NCBI RefSeq assembly: GCF_002174305.1 | Contig: NZ_MIJB01000015.1 | Location: 1 to 64,000 of the forward strand | Origin: Aeromicrobium sp. PE09-221 | GTDB lineage: Bacteria > Actinomycetota > Actinomycetes > Propionibacteriales > Nocardioidaceae | Direction of reading: 5' to 3' | Length of the DNA: 64,000 bases | Shown here: positions 27,541 through 35,742 of the stretch, piece by piece | How positions within the stretch are numbered: position 1 is the stretch's first letter | How the letters are laid out: every line of letters begins with the position of its first letter | Position numbers and translations under genes: made by a program | Notes under the pieces: model-generated | What the model was told of the DNA's origin: nothing | The model's input: only the letters and a program-made list of their open reading frames with translations | Database searches by the model: none

Positions 27541-27837
27541 TCAGCGCGTCGTCTGACGATCGGTGCCGCGCTCAGGCTCCTCCCGCGCGGGCTTCAACAC
27601 GTCGTGCCAGCGGGTGACGTGGGGCCTACGGCGCAGGAGAGCACGACGCTCCCGTTCGGTCATGCCGCCCCAGACACCCCACTCGATGCGGTGGTCGAGG
27701 GCCTCGGCGAGGCACTCGGCCTTGACCTCGCAGGCATTGCACAGCTGCTTGGCGCGGTTCTGCTCCGCACCCTGGACGAAGAGATCGTCCGGGCGGCCGC
27801 GGCAGGCGGCCTCCTGGGCCCATTGGGCATTCCACAT
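27541..27837 (-). CDS. whiB4: WhiB-family iron-sulfur regulator, WhiB4 type
   Basis: A 98-aa WhiB protein. Four conserved cysteines (AACRG, then CNAC, then AEC, spacing C-X2-C-X5-C) bind a 4Fe-4S cluster, followed by the GVWGGMTERERR turn. Context between the ArsA pair and the PBP matches Rv3681c (WhiB4), a redox-responsive regulator. GGGAAGG precedes the ATG. A TAGGCT on the minus strand near 27897-27902 could be its -10, giving a short leader. Confidence 0.9.
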   Translation of the reverse strand: MWNAQWAQEAACRGRPDDLFVQGAEQNRAKQLCNACEVKAECLAEALDHRIEWGVWGGMTERERRALLRRRPHVTRWHDVLKPAREEPERGTDRQTTR

Positions 27838-28016
27838 CGTCGAGCCCTTCCCGAGAAACCGGCCCCCGAGGGAGACCGAAGTGATTCGTCCGCTTCAGCC
27901 TAAGGGGAGAGCGCTGTCCAGTTGAGATCCCGGGGGATGGTTCCTCATAGCCCGAATGGGCCATCTTCGATGTTCCATAACGGACGACGCCATCGGCGAT
28001 CCGATCGACGACCTGC

Positions 28017-28034
28017 CTCGGCGGTACCGCCGAG
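28017..28034. promoter_or_regulatory. 18-bp perfect palindrome upstream of ponA2
   Basis: CTCGGCGG followed by TACCGCCGAG reads the same on both strands and lies about 18 bases upstream of the predicted -10 of the PBP gene, near where a -35 would be. It could be a regulator site. WhiB4 and the PBP gene are divergent, so either could be affected. Confidence 0.4.
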
Positions 28035-28051
28035 ACATTGGCCATATCGCT

Positions 28052-28057
28052 TATCCT
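28052..28057 (+). promoter_or_regulatory. Leaderless -10 element of ponA2-like gene
   Basis: TATCCT, six bases before ATG 28064. It decides between several in-frame ATGs. Confidence 0.56.
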
Positions 28058-28063
28058 CGATGC

Positions 28064-30235
28064 ATGGCATGGCGAGATATCGAGTCGACGATGAAGAAGG
28101 CTGCCCAGACACAGCCCAAAGCCGGCTCGACGTCGTCAGCGCTGTTCTCGATCGCGCGGCTCTCGGCCCTCGCCGGGTTGATCGTGGCAGCTGTGGCAGT
28201 CCCGGCGGCGACCGCCGCGACCATGACCACGCGCGAGGTCACCAGGGACGTCATGGATCTCCCGCTCACCCTCGAGGATGTCCCCAATCCCCAGACCACC
28301 GAACTGTTCGCCTCCAATGGCGACCGGCTGGCGTACTTCTACGAGGAGAACCGCCAGGACATCCCGCTCGATGAGATCGCCCCGGTCATGCAGGACGCGA
28401 TCATCGCGATCGAGGACTACCGCTTCTATGAGCACGGTGCCCTCGACCTGCAGGGCACACTGCGTGCCCTCGTCAACAATACCGGCGGCGGCTCCACCCA
28501 GGGCGGCTCGACGCTGACCCAGCAGCTCGTCAAGCTGACCACGTTGCAGCAGGCCACCACGGCCGAGCAGCGGGCCGCGGCGGTGGAAGCCACCGTCGCG
28601 CGCAAGGTGCGAGAGCTCAAGCTGGCGATCAACTTCGAGGAGAAGTACACCAAGGACGAGATCCTCGAGCGCTACCTGAACATCGCCTACTTCGGCAGTG
28701 GAGCCTACGGCGTCAACGCGGCCGCGCAGCGGTACTTCTCGGTATCGCCCGCAGAGCTCACGGCCGGTCAGGCAGCGCTGATCGCCGGCCTGGTGCAGAA
28801 CCCGGTCCAGTTCGATCCGCGGGTCTATCCCGAGCGGGCTCTCCAGCGTCGCAACACCGTCCTTGCGGTTATGGCCCAGCGCGGCAAGATCAGTGCCGAG
28901 GAGGCTACGCAGCTGAGCGAGGAACCCCTCGGCCTGAACGAGACGGAGTTCGCCAACGGCTGCTACGGCTCGGTGGCGGCCTTCTCCTGCGACTACATCC
29001 AGCGCCTGCTGCTGGAGGAGCCGGCCCTCGGCGACACCCGTGACGAGCGGCTACGGCAGCTCCAGCGCGGTGGCCTGACGATCAAGTCGAATATCGACAT
29101 CGGCATGCAGAATGCCGCCAATGCGGCCGCGGCCGATCACGTGGACCCCACGGACCAGGCGATCGGAGCGTTGGCGATGATCGAGCCGGGCACCGGCAAG
29201 GTCCGCGCCCTCGCCCAGTCTCGGCCGATGGGCGATGACGCCGAGGCCGGCCAGTCCTATCTGAACTACACCGTCCCCAAGCAGTGGGGCGATGCCAACG
29301 GCTTCCAGGCGGGCTCGACCTTCAAGATGTTCACGGTGGCCGCCGCCCTGCGCAAGGGCATCCCCGTCAGCAAGAGCTACAACTCGCCGCAGACCATGAC
29401 GATGCCGGCCGGCAGCTACTTCACCTGCGAGGGCAATGGCGTCGGCCCGTGGCCTCTGGCCAACTCCACCGGCTCGGGCACCTTCAATATGTACACGGCC
29501 ACCCGCCAGTCGGTGAACACCTACTTCTCGCAGCTCGAACGCGATGCCGGCCTGTGCGAGACCGTGTCGATGGCCGAGGCGATGGGCATCCAGGTTCCCG
29601 ATCGCGACAAGGTCGGTCCGTTCACGCTCGGCGCGACCGATGTCAGTCCGCTCGATCTCGCCGCCGCCTATGCGGTGCCCGCCTCCGGCGGCATGTACTG
29701 CAAGCCGCAGCCGATCGACGAGATCCTCGACCGCCAGGGCAATGTTCTCAAGAAGTACGAGCCCGAGTGCGATCGTGTGCTCACCGATGAGGAGGCCGCG
29801 CAGATCAACGACATCCTGCGGGGTGTCCAGGAGCCGGGCGGTTTCGGCCATCAGACCGCCGGCCTCTCGATACCCTCGGCCGCCAAGACCGGTACCACCA
29901 ACGACACCATGAGCGTGACCTACGCCGGCTACACCCCCGAGCTCGCCACCGCGGCGATCATCGCGGGCGCCAACCAGGCCGGCCAGCCGCACGATCTGCG
30001 CGGCATCGTCATCAAGGGACGGGTACCGGGCGGCATCGCGTCGGGCTCCGGCCTCGCCGGACCGATGTGGGGGCAGGCCATGCGGGCGATCCAGGGTCAG
30101 CTCGCGCCGGTGGACTTCGCTCCGCCGCCGCGCCGCCAGCCGGCCAACCGGCCGCCGCCCCGGCCCGAGGCGCCGGCACCGCAGCCTGACAACGGCGGGG
30201 ACAATGGGGGCGATGATGGGGGCGACGACGACTGA
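28064..30235 (+). CDS. ponA2: Class A penicillin-binding protein, PonA2 type
   Basis: A 723-aa bifunctional peptidoglycan synthase. One N-terminal transmembrane helix (about 30-53) is followed by a glycosyltransferase 51 domain with AIEDYRFYEHGALD, GGSTLTQQLVK and YLNIAYFG. The transpeptidase domain has SxxK as STFK (Ser about 418), SVN and KTGT. The position beside whiB4 and the metallophosphoesterase matches PonA2 (Rv3682). Unlike PonA2 there is no C-terminal PASTA domain; the chain ends in a Pro-rich then Asp/Gly-rich tail of about 45 residues. ATG 28064 is chosen from the TATCCT hexamer; an ATG at 28091 is a possible alternative. Confidence 0.9.
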   Translation: MAWRDIESTMKKAAQTQPKAGSTSSALFSIARLSALAGLIVAAVAVPAATAATMTTREVTRDVMDLPLTLEDVPNPQTTELFASNGDRLAYFYEENRQDIPLDEIAPVMQDAIIAIEDYRFYEHGALDLQGTLRALVNNTGGGSTQGGSTLTQQLVKLTTLQQATTAEQRAAAVEATVARKVRELKLAINFEEKYTKDEILERYLNIAYFGSGAYGVNAAAQRYFSVSPAELTAGQAALIAGLVQNPVQFDPRVYPERALQRRNTVLAVMAQRGKISAEEATQLSEEPLGLNETEFANGCYGSVAAFSCDYIQRLLLEEPALGDTRDERLRQLQRGGLTIKSNIDIGMQNAANAAAADHVDPTDQAIGALAMIEPGTGKVRALAQSRPMGDDAEAGQSYLNYTVPKQWGDANGFQAGSTFKMFTVAAALRKGIPVSKSYNSPQTMTMPAGSYFTCEGNGVGPWPLANSTGSGTFNMYTATRQSVNTYFSQLERDAGLCETVSMAEAMGIQVPDRDKVGPFTLGATDVSPLDLAAAYAVPASGGMYCKPQPIDEILDRQGNVLKKYEPECDRVLTDEEAAQINDILRGVQEPGGFGHQTAGLSIPSAAKTGTTNDTMSVTYAGYTPELATAAIIAGANQAGQPHDLRGIVIKGRVPGGIASGSGLAGPMWGQAMRAIQGQLAPVDFAPPPRRQPANRPPPRPEAPAPQPDNGGDNGGDDGGDDD

Positions 30236-30293
30236 CGAGATGCGCACGTCCGGCGGCCTCTCCGTTCGTTCCCTTCGTCACGGCCGGATGGAC

Positions 30294-30335
30294 GATGCGT
30301 CTCGGTGGTTGTCCCAGCGACCACCGAAGCACATC
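30294..30335. repeat. Inverted repeat, family alpha, between convergent genes
   Basis: Left arm 30294-30311 and right arm 30318-30335 form an imperfect hairpin; the inner TCGGTGGT/ACCACCGA stem is perfect. The right arm read on the minus strand, GATGTGCTTCGGTGGTCG, matches the element at 18040-18057 at 17 of 18 positions. It lies between ponA2 and yqeY 3' ends and is probably a two-way terminator. Confidence 0.62.
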
Positions 30336-30354
30336 TTTCGTACCGTCCGGGGTG

Positions 30355-30816
30355 TCAGCTGGTCAGCTGACGACGCACCTCAGCAGCGACCTGTGCTCCG
30401 TCGGCACGTCCCTTGGTCTGCGGCGTCACGACGCCCATGACGCGACCCATCGCCTTCATCCCCTCCCCGGCGGCACCGGTCTGCTCGATCGCGGTGGCGA
30501 CCAGCTCGCGGAGCTCGTCCTCACCCAGCTGGGCTGGCAGGAAGTCCGCGATCACGGCGGCCTCGTCGCGTTCTTTCTGCGCCAGCTCGGGCCGGTTGCC
30601 GTCGTCGAAGGCCTCGGCCGCCTCGCGGCGCTTCTTGCTCTCGGTGGCCAACACGGCGATGACGTCCTCATCGCTCAGCTCACGTGCCTCGGATCCGGCG
30701 ACCTCGGCATTGGTGATGGCCGTGAGGACCATCCGGATCGTGGACGAACGCAGGGAATCGCGAGCCTTCATGGCCGTGGTGAGCTCCGCGCGCAGGCGGT
30801 CCTTGAGAGCTGACAT
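30355..30816 (-). CDS. GatB/YqeY domain protein
   Basis: A 153-aa YqeY-family protein. It starts MSALKDRLRAELTTAMKARDSLRSSTIRMVLTAI, has the VIAVLATESKKRREAAEAFDDGNRPELAQKERDEAAVIADFLPAQL core and ends GMKAMGRVMGVVTPQTKGRADGAQVAAEVRRQL. YqeY domains resemble the tRNA-binding tail of GatB; the role is unclear. A CATACT hexamer ends six bases before the ATG. Confidence 0.9.
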   Translation of the reverse strand: MSALKDRLRAELTTAMKARDSLRSSTIRMVLTAITNAEVAGSEARELSDEDVIAVLATESKKRREAAEAFDDGNRPELAQKERDEAAVIADFLPAQLGEDELRELVATAIEQTGAAGEGMKAMGRVMGVVTPQTKGRADGAQVAAEVRRQLTS

Positions 30817-30822
30817 GGCTCC

Positions 30823-30828
30823 AGTATG
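30823..30828 (-). promoter_or_regulatory. Leaderless -10 element of yqeY
   Basis: CATACT on the minus strand, six bases before ATG 30816. It deviates from TANNNT at the first base. Confidence 0.45.
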
Positions 30829-30881
30829 ACGCGGCGGCCCCGCCCCGGAACCGGGACGGAGCCGCGCACACCCAGGGAGGG

Positions 30882-31601
30882 TCAGGAACGCGGCTCCCAG
30901 CGGAAGAACCGACGCGCCATCTCGGTGCCGACGGCCGTCCAGATCACCAGTCCCGCTGCCGCGGTCAGAGCCGACCCGGGGGTCGGCACGTCGAATGCCA
31001 GCCGCGCGAAGGTGACGACCGCACCGCCCGGTGTGAGATCCATCAGCTGGCTGTCCGCGAACGGCGTCGCGAAGACCGAGCCGATGACGAACAGGAAGTA
31101 GGGGACCGTCGTCATCTGCGCGGCCGAGGCATTGGGAGTCACCGATGCGGTGCCAAGGCCCATCGCCAGACAGGAGACGATCGACCCGAGTGCCGCCGCC
31201 ACGATCCACCACGGCTCGACAGGAACCTCGAAGCCGATGATCGCCAGCACCACCACGACCACGATCATCTGTGCCAGGCAGAGCAGGGCCGTCGGCAGTG
31301 TGATCCCGGCGAAGATCGCCACATCGCTGCTCTCGCCGGAGCGTAGCCGCTTGAGGTAGAGGTCCTGTCGCCGCGAGACCGCCGTCAGCGTGACGGTCAT
31401 GTAGACCGTCATGCTGGAGAAGATCGCCACCATGATCGAGGTCAGGCCCGCGGCCGCCATCGGCCCCTCGGCGTCCTGGATGAGATAGAGCGCGGTCAGC
31501 GCCAACGGGAAGAGCGTGGCACTGAACAATACCGTCTTGTTGCGGGCGATCAGTTTCCACTCGGTCCGCGCGATCACCTTGGTCTGCCGTGCGGTACTCA
31601 T
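30882..31601 (-). CDS. ABC-2 type exporter permease
   Basis: A 239-aa membrane protein with six hydrophobic helices, of the ABC-2 permease type. An N-terminal WKLIARNKTVLF segment and a mid GLGTASVTPNASAAQMTTVPYFLF segment resemble drug or lipid export permeases. Its ATG overlaps the stop of the ATPase gene upstream (ATGA). It forms an exporter with that ATPase. The cargo is unknown. Confidence 0.87.
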   Translation of the reverse strand: MSTARQTKVIARTEWKLIARNKTVLFSATLFPLALTALYLIQDAEGPMAAAGLTSIMVAIFSSMTVYMTVTLTAVSRRQDLYLKRLRSGESSDVAIFAGITLPTALLCLAQMIVVVVVLAIIGFEVPVEPWWIVAAALGSIVSCLAMGLGTASVTPNASAAQMTTVPYFLFVIGSVFATPFADSQLMDLTPGGAVVTFARLAFDVPTPGSALTAAAGLVIWTAVGTEMARRFFRWEPRS

Positions 31602-32572
31602 ACGAGCTCCTCCTGCTTCTGCTGGCCGGCGGCGATCTGTGCGAACACATCGCTCAACGACGCCTGACTGACGGTGATGTTCTCGAGACGGTGCCCCTGG
31701 GAGTCGGCCCAGCCCAGCAGTCGCCCGAGCGCCTGTTGCGCATCGGTGACATCCAGGACGACCCCGTCACCGGCTACCGTCTCCAACCGTTGCGGTCCGA
31801 CGACGGTGCGCAAGGCACGGTCGATGTCGGCGCTCGACAGCTCCGCGGGTCGCCGGAAGGAGATCTGCGTCGGTCGGTCGTGGACCAGCTCGGCGAGGGT
31901 GCCCTCGACGGCGATGCGGCCGGCGTGCATGATCGCGATGCGATCGGCGAGACGCTCGGCCTCCTCGAGATAGTGCGTGGTCAGGACGATCGTCGTCCCC
32001 GATCCGCGCAACGTCTCGATGAGGTCCCAGGTGCGACGTCGCGACTCCGGATCGAGGCCGGTCGTCGGCTCGTCCAGGAAGACCAGATCGGGCCGCGTGA
32101 TGGTCGCCAGCACCAGGTCGAGACGGCGCTTCTGACCACCGGAGAGCTGCACCACGCGCGTATCGGTCCGATCGGCCAGGTCGAGGCGCTCCATCGCCTC
32201 GACCGCCGTGTCGGGACGCCGGCCCCTCTCCCCCAGGGGCGAGGAGGACAGTGCGAGCCACATGTCGACCGTCTCGGCGACGGTCAGCTCCCCGGCGAAA
32301 CCGCTCTCCTGCAGCATGATCCCCACACGCGGGCGCACCCGCGGCCGTTCAGTGTAGGGATCGTGTCCGAGGACGCTGAGCGTGCCGCCGTCGGCACGAC
32401 GATGTCCTTCCAGGGTCTCCATCGTGGTGGTCTTGCCGGCGCCGTTGGTGCCGAGCAGGGCGAACATCTCGCCGGAACGGATCTCCAAGTCGATCCCCCG
32501 TACAGCTTCGAAGTCGCCATACGCGCAGCGCAGATCGTGTGCCTGGATCGCGAAGTCGGGTGTCGTGGTCAT
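31598..32572 (-). CDS. ABC-2 type exporter ATPase
   Basis: A 324-aa ATPase. It has Walker A LLGTNGAGKTTT (about residues 38-49), signature LSGGQKRRLD, Walker B LVFLDEPTTGLDPESRR and switch TTHYLEEAE. A C-terminal extension of about 90 residues is of the DrrA/CcmA-like type. A GGTGGAG ribosome binding site precedes the ATG. The ATPase-permease pair is divergent from a NarL-type two-component pair, a common arrangement for inducible efflux of antibiotics or membrane-active compounds. Confidence 0.9.
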   Translation of the reverse strand: MTTTPDFAIQAHDLRCAYGDFEAVRGIDLEIRSGEMFALLGTNGAGKTTTMETLEGHRRADGGTLSVLGHDPYTERPRVRPRVGIMLQESGFAGELTVAETVDMWLALSSSPLGERGRRPDTAVEAMERLDLADRTDTRVVQLSGGQKRRLDLVLATITRPDLVFLDEPTTGLDPESRRRTWDLIETLRGSGTTIVLTTHYLEEAERLADRIAIMHAGRIAVEGTLAELVHDRPTQISFRRPAELSSADIDRALRTVVGPQRLETVAGDGVVLDVTDAQQALGRLLGWADSQGHRLENITVSQASLSDVFAQIAAGQQKQEELV

Positions 32573-32671
32573 GTCTCCACCCTCTGCGGTCCGGGCAGCG
32601 CGCAGTAGTGTGCGGCCGTCACGGCTTCCGATGACATATGTCACCGTCGATCTGCACTACCGTTGAGGGCG

Positions 32672-33856
32672 ATGACCGAGCCGCTGACCGTCTCCGACGA
32701 CCTGGACCGACCACCCCGCCGCGACAGCTTCCAGCAGACGTGGCGGTACAACTACTGGTCACTGTGGATCTATCTCGTCTTCGGCTCCTTCGGGGCCGTG
32801 GCCAATGCCCTCGGGCTGGCTCCGTTCGGCACCCTACGCCGCGTTGTGGTCCTCGCCCTCATCGCGGCCATCATCGGCTGGGCCGGGTGGTGGGCGCGAC
32901 GGCTCATCGTCGGGCGCGGCCGCGGGGTCATTCCACGGGCAGCCTTCATCGGCGTCATCGCGCTGTCGATACCTTTCGTGATCCTCAGCGGCTGGGACCC
33001 GGCGGCACCGATCGGCTATCTCCTGGTCCCCTGGGCCGCTGCCACCGTGCTCGGCCTGGACTTCGGCCGCTCGCGCTACCTCATGTGGCTCGTCGCATGG
33101 GCCGTGGCGCTCGCCGCGCTCCGGTTCGGTGTCTTCGTGGTCAGCGGTGGTGACCTCGGTGACTACCTGCCCGATGACTTCGCCGCGTGGTACCTCCTGG
33201 GATTCTTCTGCTTGTTCCTGCCGGCGGCGGCATGGGTGCAGATGTGGGTGTGGGAGCTGACCATCGGCGTCCGTGATGCGGGGGTGACCAAGGCCGAGCT
33301 CGCCCGGGTCCGCGAACGACTGCGCTTCGCCGCCGATCTCCACGACATCCAGGGCCACCACCTGCAGGTCCTCGCGCTGAAGACCGAGCTCGCCGAGCGT
33401 CTCATCGACCGCGACCCCGAGGAGGCCCGCCGCGCCATCCACGAGGCCCAGCAGATCGCGCGGACAGCCTTGGAGGAGACGCGCACGCTGGCGCACGGAT
33501 ATCGGCAGGTGTCGCTGCGCGACGAGATCGTCAACGCGGCCTCGGTGCTGGAGGCGGCGGGGGCGATCGTGGAGGTCGATATACCCGACGACCTGGATGA
33601 CCCCCTGCTCGCGACGGCCCTGCGCGAGGCGACGACCAATATCCTGCGGCACAGCCAGGCCGGACGGGTCCACATCACCGGCTCGGTCGGTCCGCCGACT
33701 TTGCGAGTCGTCAACGACGGGGTCGGCACGGTCGCCGCTGGCCGCGGATCCGGTCTGGCGTCCCTCGCTGAGCGCCTCGCCGCCGCGGGTGGCGATCTGC
33801 GCACCGAGCACGCCGAGGACCGATTCGAGTTCGTCGCGATCGGCCGCGGCTCATGA
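32672..33856 (+). CDS. NarL-type sensor histidine kinase
   Basis: A 394-aa kinase. Six transmembrane helices lie within about residues 25-200. A HisKA_3 dimerisation domain follows with RLRFAADLHDIQGHHLQVLALK (phosphoacceptor His about 224), then a HATPase_c domain with EATTNILRHSQA and RGSGLASLAERLAAAGG. The ATG at 32672 is used; a TTG lies nine bases earlier. It overlaps its response regulator by four bases. It probably senses an envelope or drug signal and controls the divergent ABC exporter. Confidence 0.88.
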   Translation: MTEPLTVSDDLDRPPRRDSFQQTWRYNYWSLWIYLVFGSFGAVANALGLAPFGTLRRVVVLALIAAIIGWAGWWARRLIVGRGRGVIPRAAFIGVIALSIPFVILSGWDPAAPIGYLLVPWAAATVLGLDFGRSRYLMWLVAWAVALAALRFGVFVVSGGDLGDYLPDDFAAWYLLGFFCLFLPAAAWVQMWVWELTIGVRDAGVTKAELARVRERLRFAADLHDIQGHHLQVLALKTELAERLIDRDPEEARRAIHEAQQIARTALEETRTLAHGYRQVSLRDEIVNAASVLEAAGAIVEVDIPDDLDDPLLATALREATTNILRHSQAGRVHITGSVGPPTLRVVNDGVGTVAAGRGSGLASLAERLAAAGGDLRTEHAEDRFEFVAIGRGS

Positions 33857-34455
33857 TCCGGCTCGTCGTCGCCGATGACGAGGAGATGATCCGCACCGCG
33901 ATCGTGTCCCTGCTGGCGATGGAAGAGGATCTCGATCTCGTGGCGCAGACCGACAACGGCGCCGATGCCATCGCCCTGGCGCGCACCCACCACCCGGACG
34001 TGGTGCTGCTCGATCTGGAGATGCCTCCGACGGACGGTATCGAGGCGGCCCGGCAGATCCTCGGCTCGGTGGACACGCACATCGTGCTGATGACGCGGCA
34101 CGCGCGACCCGGCGTTTTGCGGAGGGCGATGGCGGCCGGCATCACCGGCTTCGTGCCGAAGTCGACCCCCGTCGAGCAGCTGGCCGTCGTCGTGCGCGAT
34201 ATCGCGGCCGGTCGCCGCTATGTCGATCCCGATCTCGCGGCACAGGCCCTCAACAGCGAGGCGTGTCCGCTGACCGATCGCGAGCTGGATGCCCTGCGGC
34301 TCACCCGTACCCACCTGCCGGTCCAGCAGATCGCCGCGACCCTCCATCTGGCGGAGGGCACCGTGCGCAACTATCTGTCGTCGGCGATGGCCAAGACCGG
34401 GACCGACTCTCGTCACGCCGCTGCCGACATCGCCTGGCAGCACGGCTGGATCTGA
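33853..34455 (+). CDS. NarL/FixJ-type response regulator
   Basis: A 200-aa regulator with a receiver domain (Asp54 in VVLLDLEMP) and a LuxR-type helix-turn-helix (LTDRELDALRLTRTHLPVQQIAATLHLAEGTVRNYLSSAMAKTG). ATGA overlap with the kinase gene shows coupling. Likely targets are its own operon and the divergent exporter. Confidence 0.9.
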   Translation: MIRLVVADDEEMIRTAIVSLLAMEEDLDLVAQTDNGADAIALARTHHPDVVLLDLEMPPTDGIEAARQILGSVDTHIVLMTRHARPGVLRRAMAAGITGFVPKSTPVEQLAVVVRDIAAGRRYVDPDLAAQALNSEACPLTDRELDALRLTRTHLPVQQIAATLHLAEGTVRNYLSSAMAKTGTDSRHAAADIAWQHGWI

Positions 34456-34517
34456 GCCGACCCCTCCCGTTCCGCCACCGTCCGTCCGCCGTCCGCCGTC
34501 CGTCCGCCACCGTCCGC

Positions 34518-34574
34518 CGAGTGGTGCAATTTCGCCCCCGATCGCCGGATTCCGGGACGAAATTGCATCACTCG
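34518..34574. repeat. Inverted repeat upstream of metallophosphoesterase gene
   Basis: CGAGTGGTGCAATTTCG (34518-34534) pairs with 34558-34574 with one mismatch, around a 23-base loop. It follows a CCGTCCGCC-like short tandem stretch (about 34483-34517). It is probably the terminator of the two-component operon, 60 bases past its stop. Confidence 0.6.
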
Positions 34575-34644
34575 CGGTCAGATGTGCGCCACTCGCGACC
34601 TTCTCGCCTCGCATCGGCGAGCCGTCTCCCGTGCACGGCCTCAG

Positions 34645-34650
34645 TAAGCT
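34645..34650 (+). promoter_or_regulatory. Leaderless -10 element of metallophosphoesterase gene
   Basis: TAAGCT, six bases before GTG 34657. Confidence 0.57.
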
Positions 34651-34656
34651 GATCGG

Positions 34657-35565
34657 GTGCCGTCCGCCCGTGCCCTCGCCCTCGCCGCGCCCTTCGTCGT
34701 CGGTGCCGCGACGCTCGCCTACGGCGCACTGTATGAGGTCCGGGCGTTCACGCTGCGGCGATTCACGGTGCCGGTCCTCGAGCCGGGGTCCCGCCCCTTG
34801 CGCCTCCTGCATCTGTCCGATGCGCACATGCTCCCCGGTCAGCATCGCAAGGCCGAGTGGTTGCGCGGCCTCGCCGCCCTCGAGCCCGATCTCGTCGTCA
34901 ACACCGGCGACAACATCGCCCACCTCGATGCCGCGCCCGCCGTGCTCGACGCCTACGGCGAACTGCTCGACCTGCCCGGTGTGTTCGTCTTCGGCTCGAA
35001 CGACTACTTCTCCCCTCGACGGAAGAGCCCCCTCGCCTACCTGCGCGGAGGGAGCGGAACCCAGGCCGGAGGCGACTGGGAACGCCCCCGGGACATGCCC
35101 TTCGAGGAGCTCCGTTCCGCCTTCACGAGTCGCGGCTGGCTCGATCTGTCGAATCGTCACGACCATCTCACGGTCGACGGTCGGCGGCTCGCCTTCGTCG
35201 GGGTCGACGATCCCCATCTGGAGTACGACGAGCTCGACGATCTTCCCGCCGACCCCTCCGCCGATCTGGCCATCGGCGTCGCCCATGCGCCGTACCTGCG
35301 CGTCCTGGACCGCTGGAACCGTTCGGGCTACCCGCTGATCCTCGCCGGCCACACCCACGGCGGCCAGCTGTGCCTGCCGGGCTGGGGGGCGCTGGTCACC
35401 AACTGCGATCTCGACACCCGTCGCGCCAAAGGCCTCCACCAGCACCAGACACCCGGCCACGATGCCTCGTGGATGCACGTCTCCGCCGGCCTCGGCACCT
35501 CGCCGTACGCCCCGATCCGCGTCGCGTGCCGACCCGAGGCGACGCTCTTGACCCTCACTGGGTAG
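34657..35565 (+). CDS. Calcineurin-like metallophosphoesterase (Rv3683-like)
   Basis: A 302-aa protein with one N-terminal hydrophobic segment. It has the five metallophosphoesterase motifs: LSDAHM, NTGDN, GSND, AHAPYL and AGHTHGGQLCLPG. It belongs to the YkuE/LpxH-like membrane-associated branch. The substrate is unknown. The position after ponA2 matches Rv3683 except for the intervening YqeY and exporter genes. GTG start by the leaderless rule. Confidence 0.88.
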   Translation: MPSARALALAAPFVVGAATLAYGALYEVRAFTLRRFTVPVLEPGSRPLRLLHLSDAHMLPGQHRKAEWLRGLAALEPDLVVNTGDNIAHLDAAPAVLDAYGELLDLPGVFVFGSNDYFSPRRKSPLAYLRGGSGTQAGGDWERPRDMPFEELRSAFTSRGWLDLSNRHDHLTVDGRRLAFVGVDDPHLEYDELDDLPADPSADLAIGVAHAPYLRVLDRWNRSGYPLILAGHTHGGQLCLPGWGALVTNCDLDTRRAKGLHQHQTPGHDASWMHVSAGLGTSPYAPIRVACRPEATLLTLTG

Positions 35566-35597
35566 ACTCGATGAGGTTCGAGCAATCGAATCGGCCA

Positions 35598-35674
35598 CGG
35601 GGTGTGGCGCAGCTTGGTAGCGCGCGTCGTTCGGGACGACGAGGCCGCAGGTTCAAATCCTGTCACCCCGACCA
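35598..35674 (+). tRNA. tRNA-Pro(CGG)
   Basis: A 77-nt cloverleaf. The acceptor CGGGGTG pairs with CACCCCG, the anticodon stem CGTCG/CGACG encloses loop TTCGGGA with anticodon CGG, and the T arm contains GGTTCAAATCC. CCA is encoded at the 3' end. A strong terminator follows about 27 bases downstream. Confidence 0.97.
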
Positions 35675-35700
35675 TGTGTGATGTCGTAGGACACTGGAAG

Positions 35701-35737
35701 AGCCTGAACCCACGGAACGTGGGTTCGGGCTCTTTTT
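35701..35737 (+). terminator. Rho-independent terminator after tRNA-Pro
   Basis: AGCCTGAACCCAC pairs with GTGGGTTCGGGCT around a 5-base loop, followed by a run of five T. It is the one classic intrinsic terminator in the window. Confidence 0.9.
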
Positions 35738-35742
35738 CTGTC

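Noticed and set aside
34483..34517. CCGTCCGCC short tandem stretch as a possible CRISPR or VNTR
   Set aside because: Units are about 6-9 bases, irregular and without spacers; it is low-complexity GC sequence.
33163..35598. Minus-strand open frame of about 811 codons across the two-component and phosphoesterase genes
   Set aside because: Shadow frame spanning three well-supported plus-strand coding regions and gaps.
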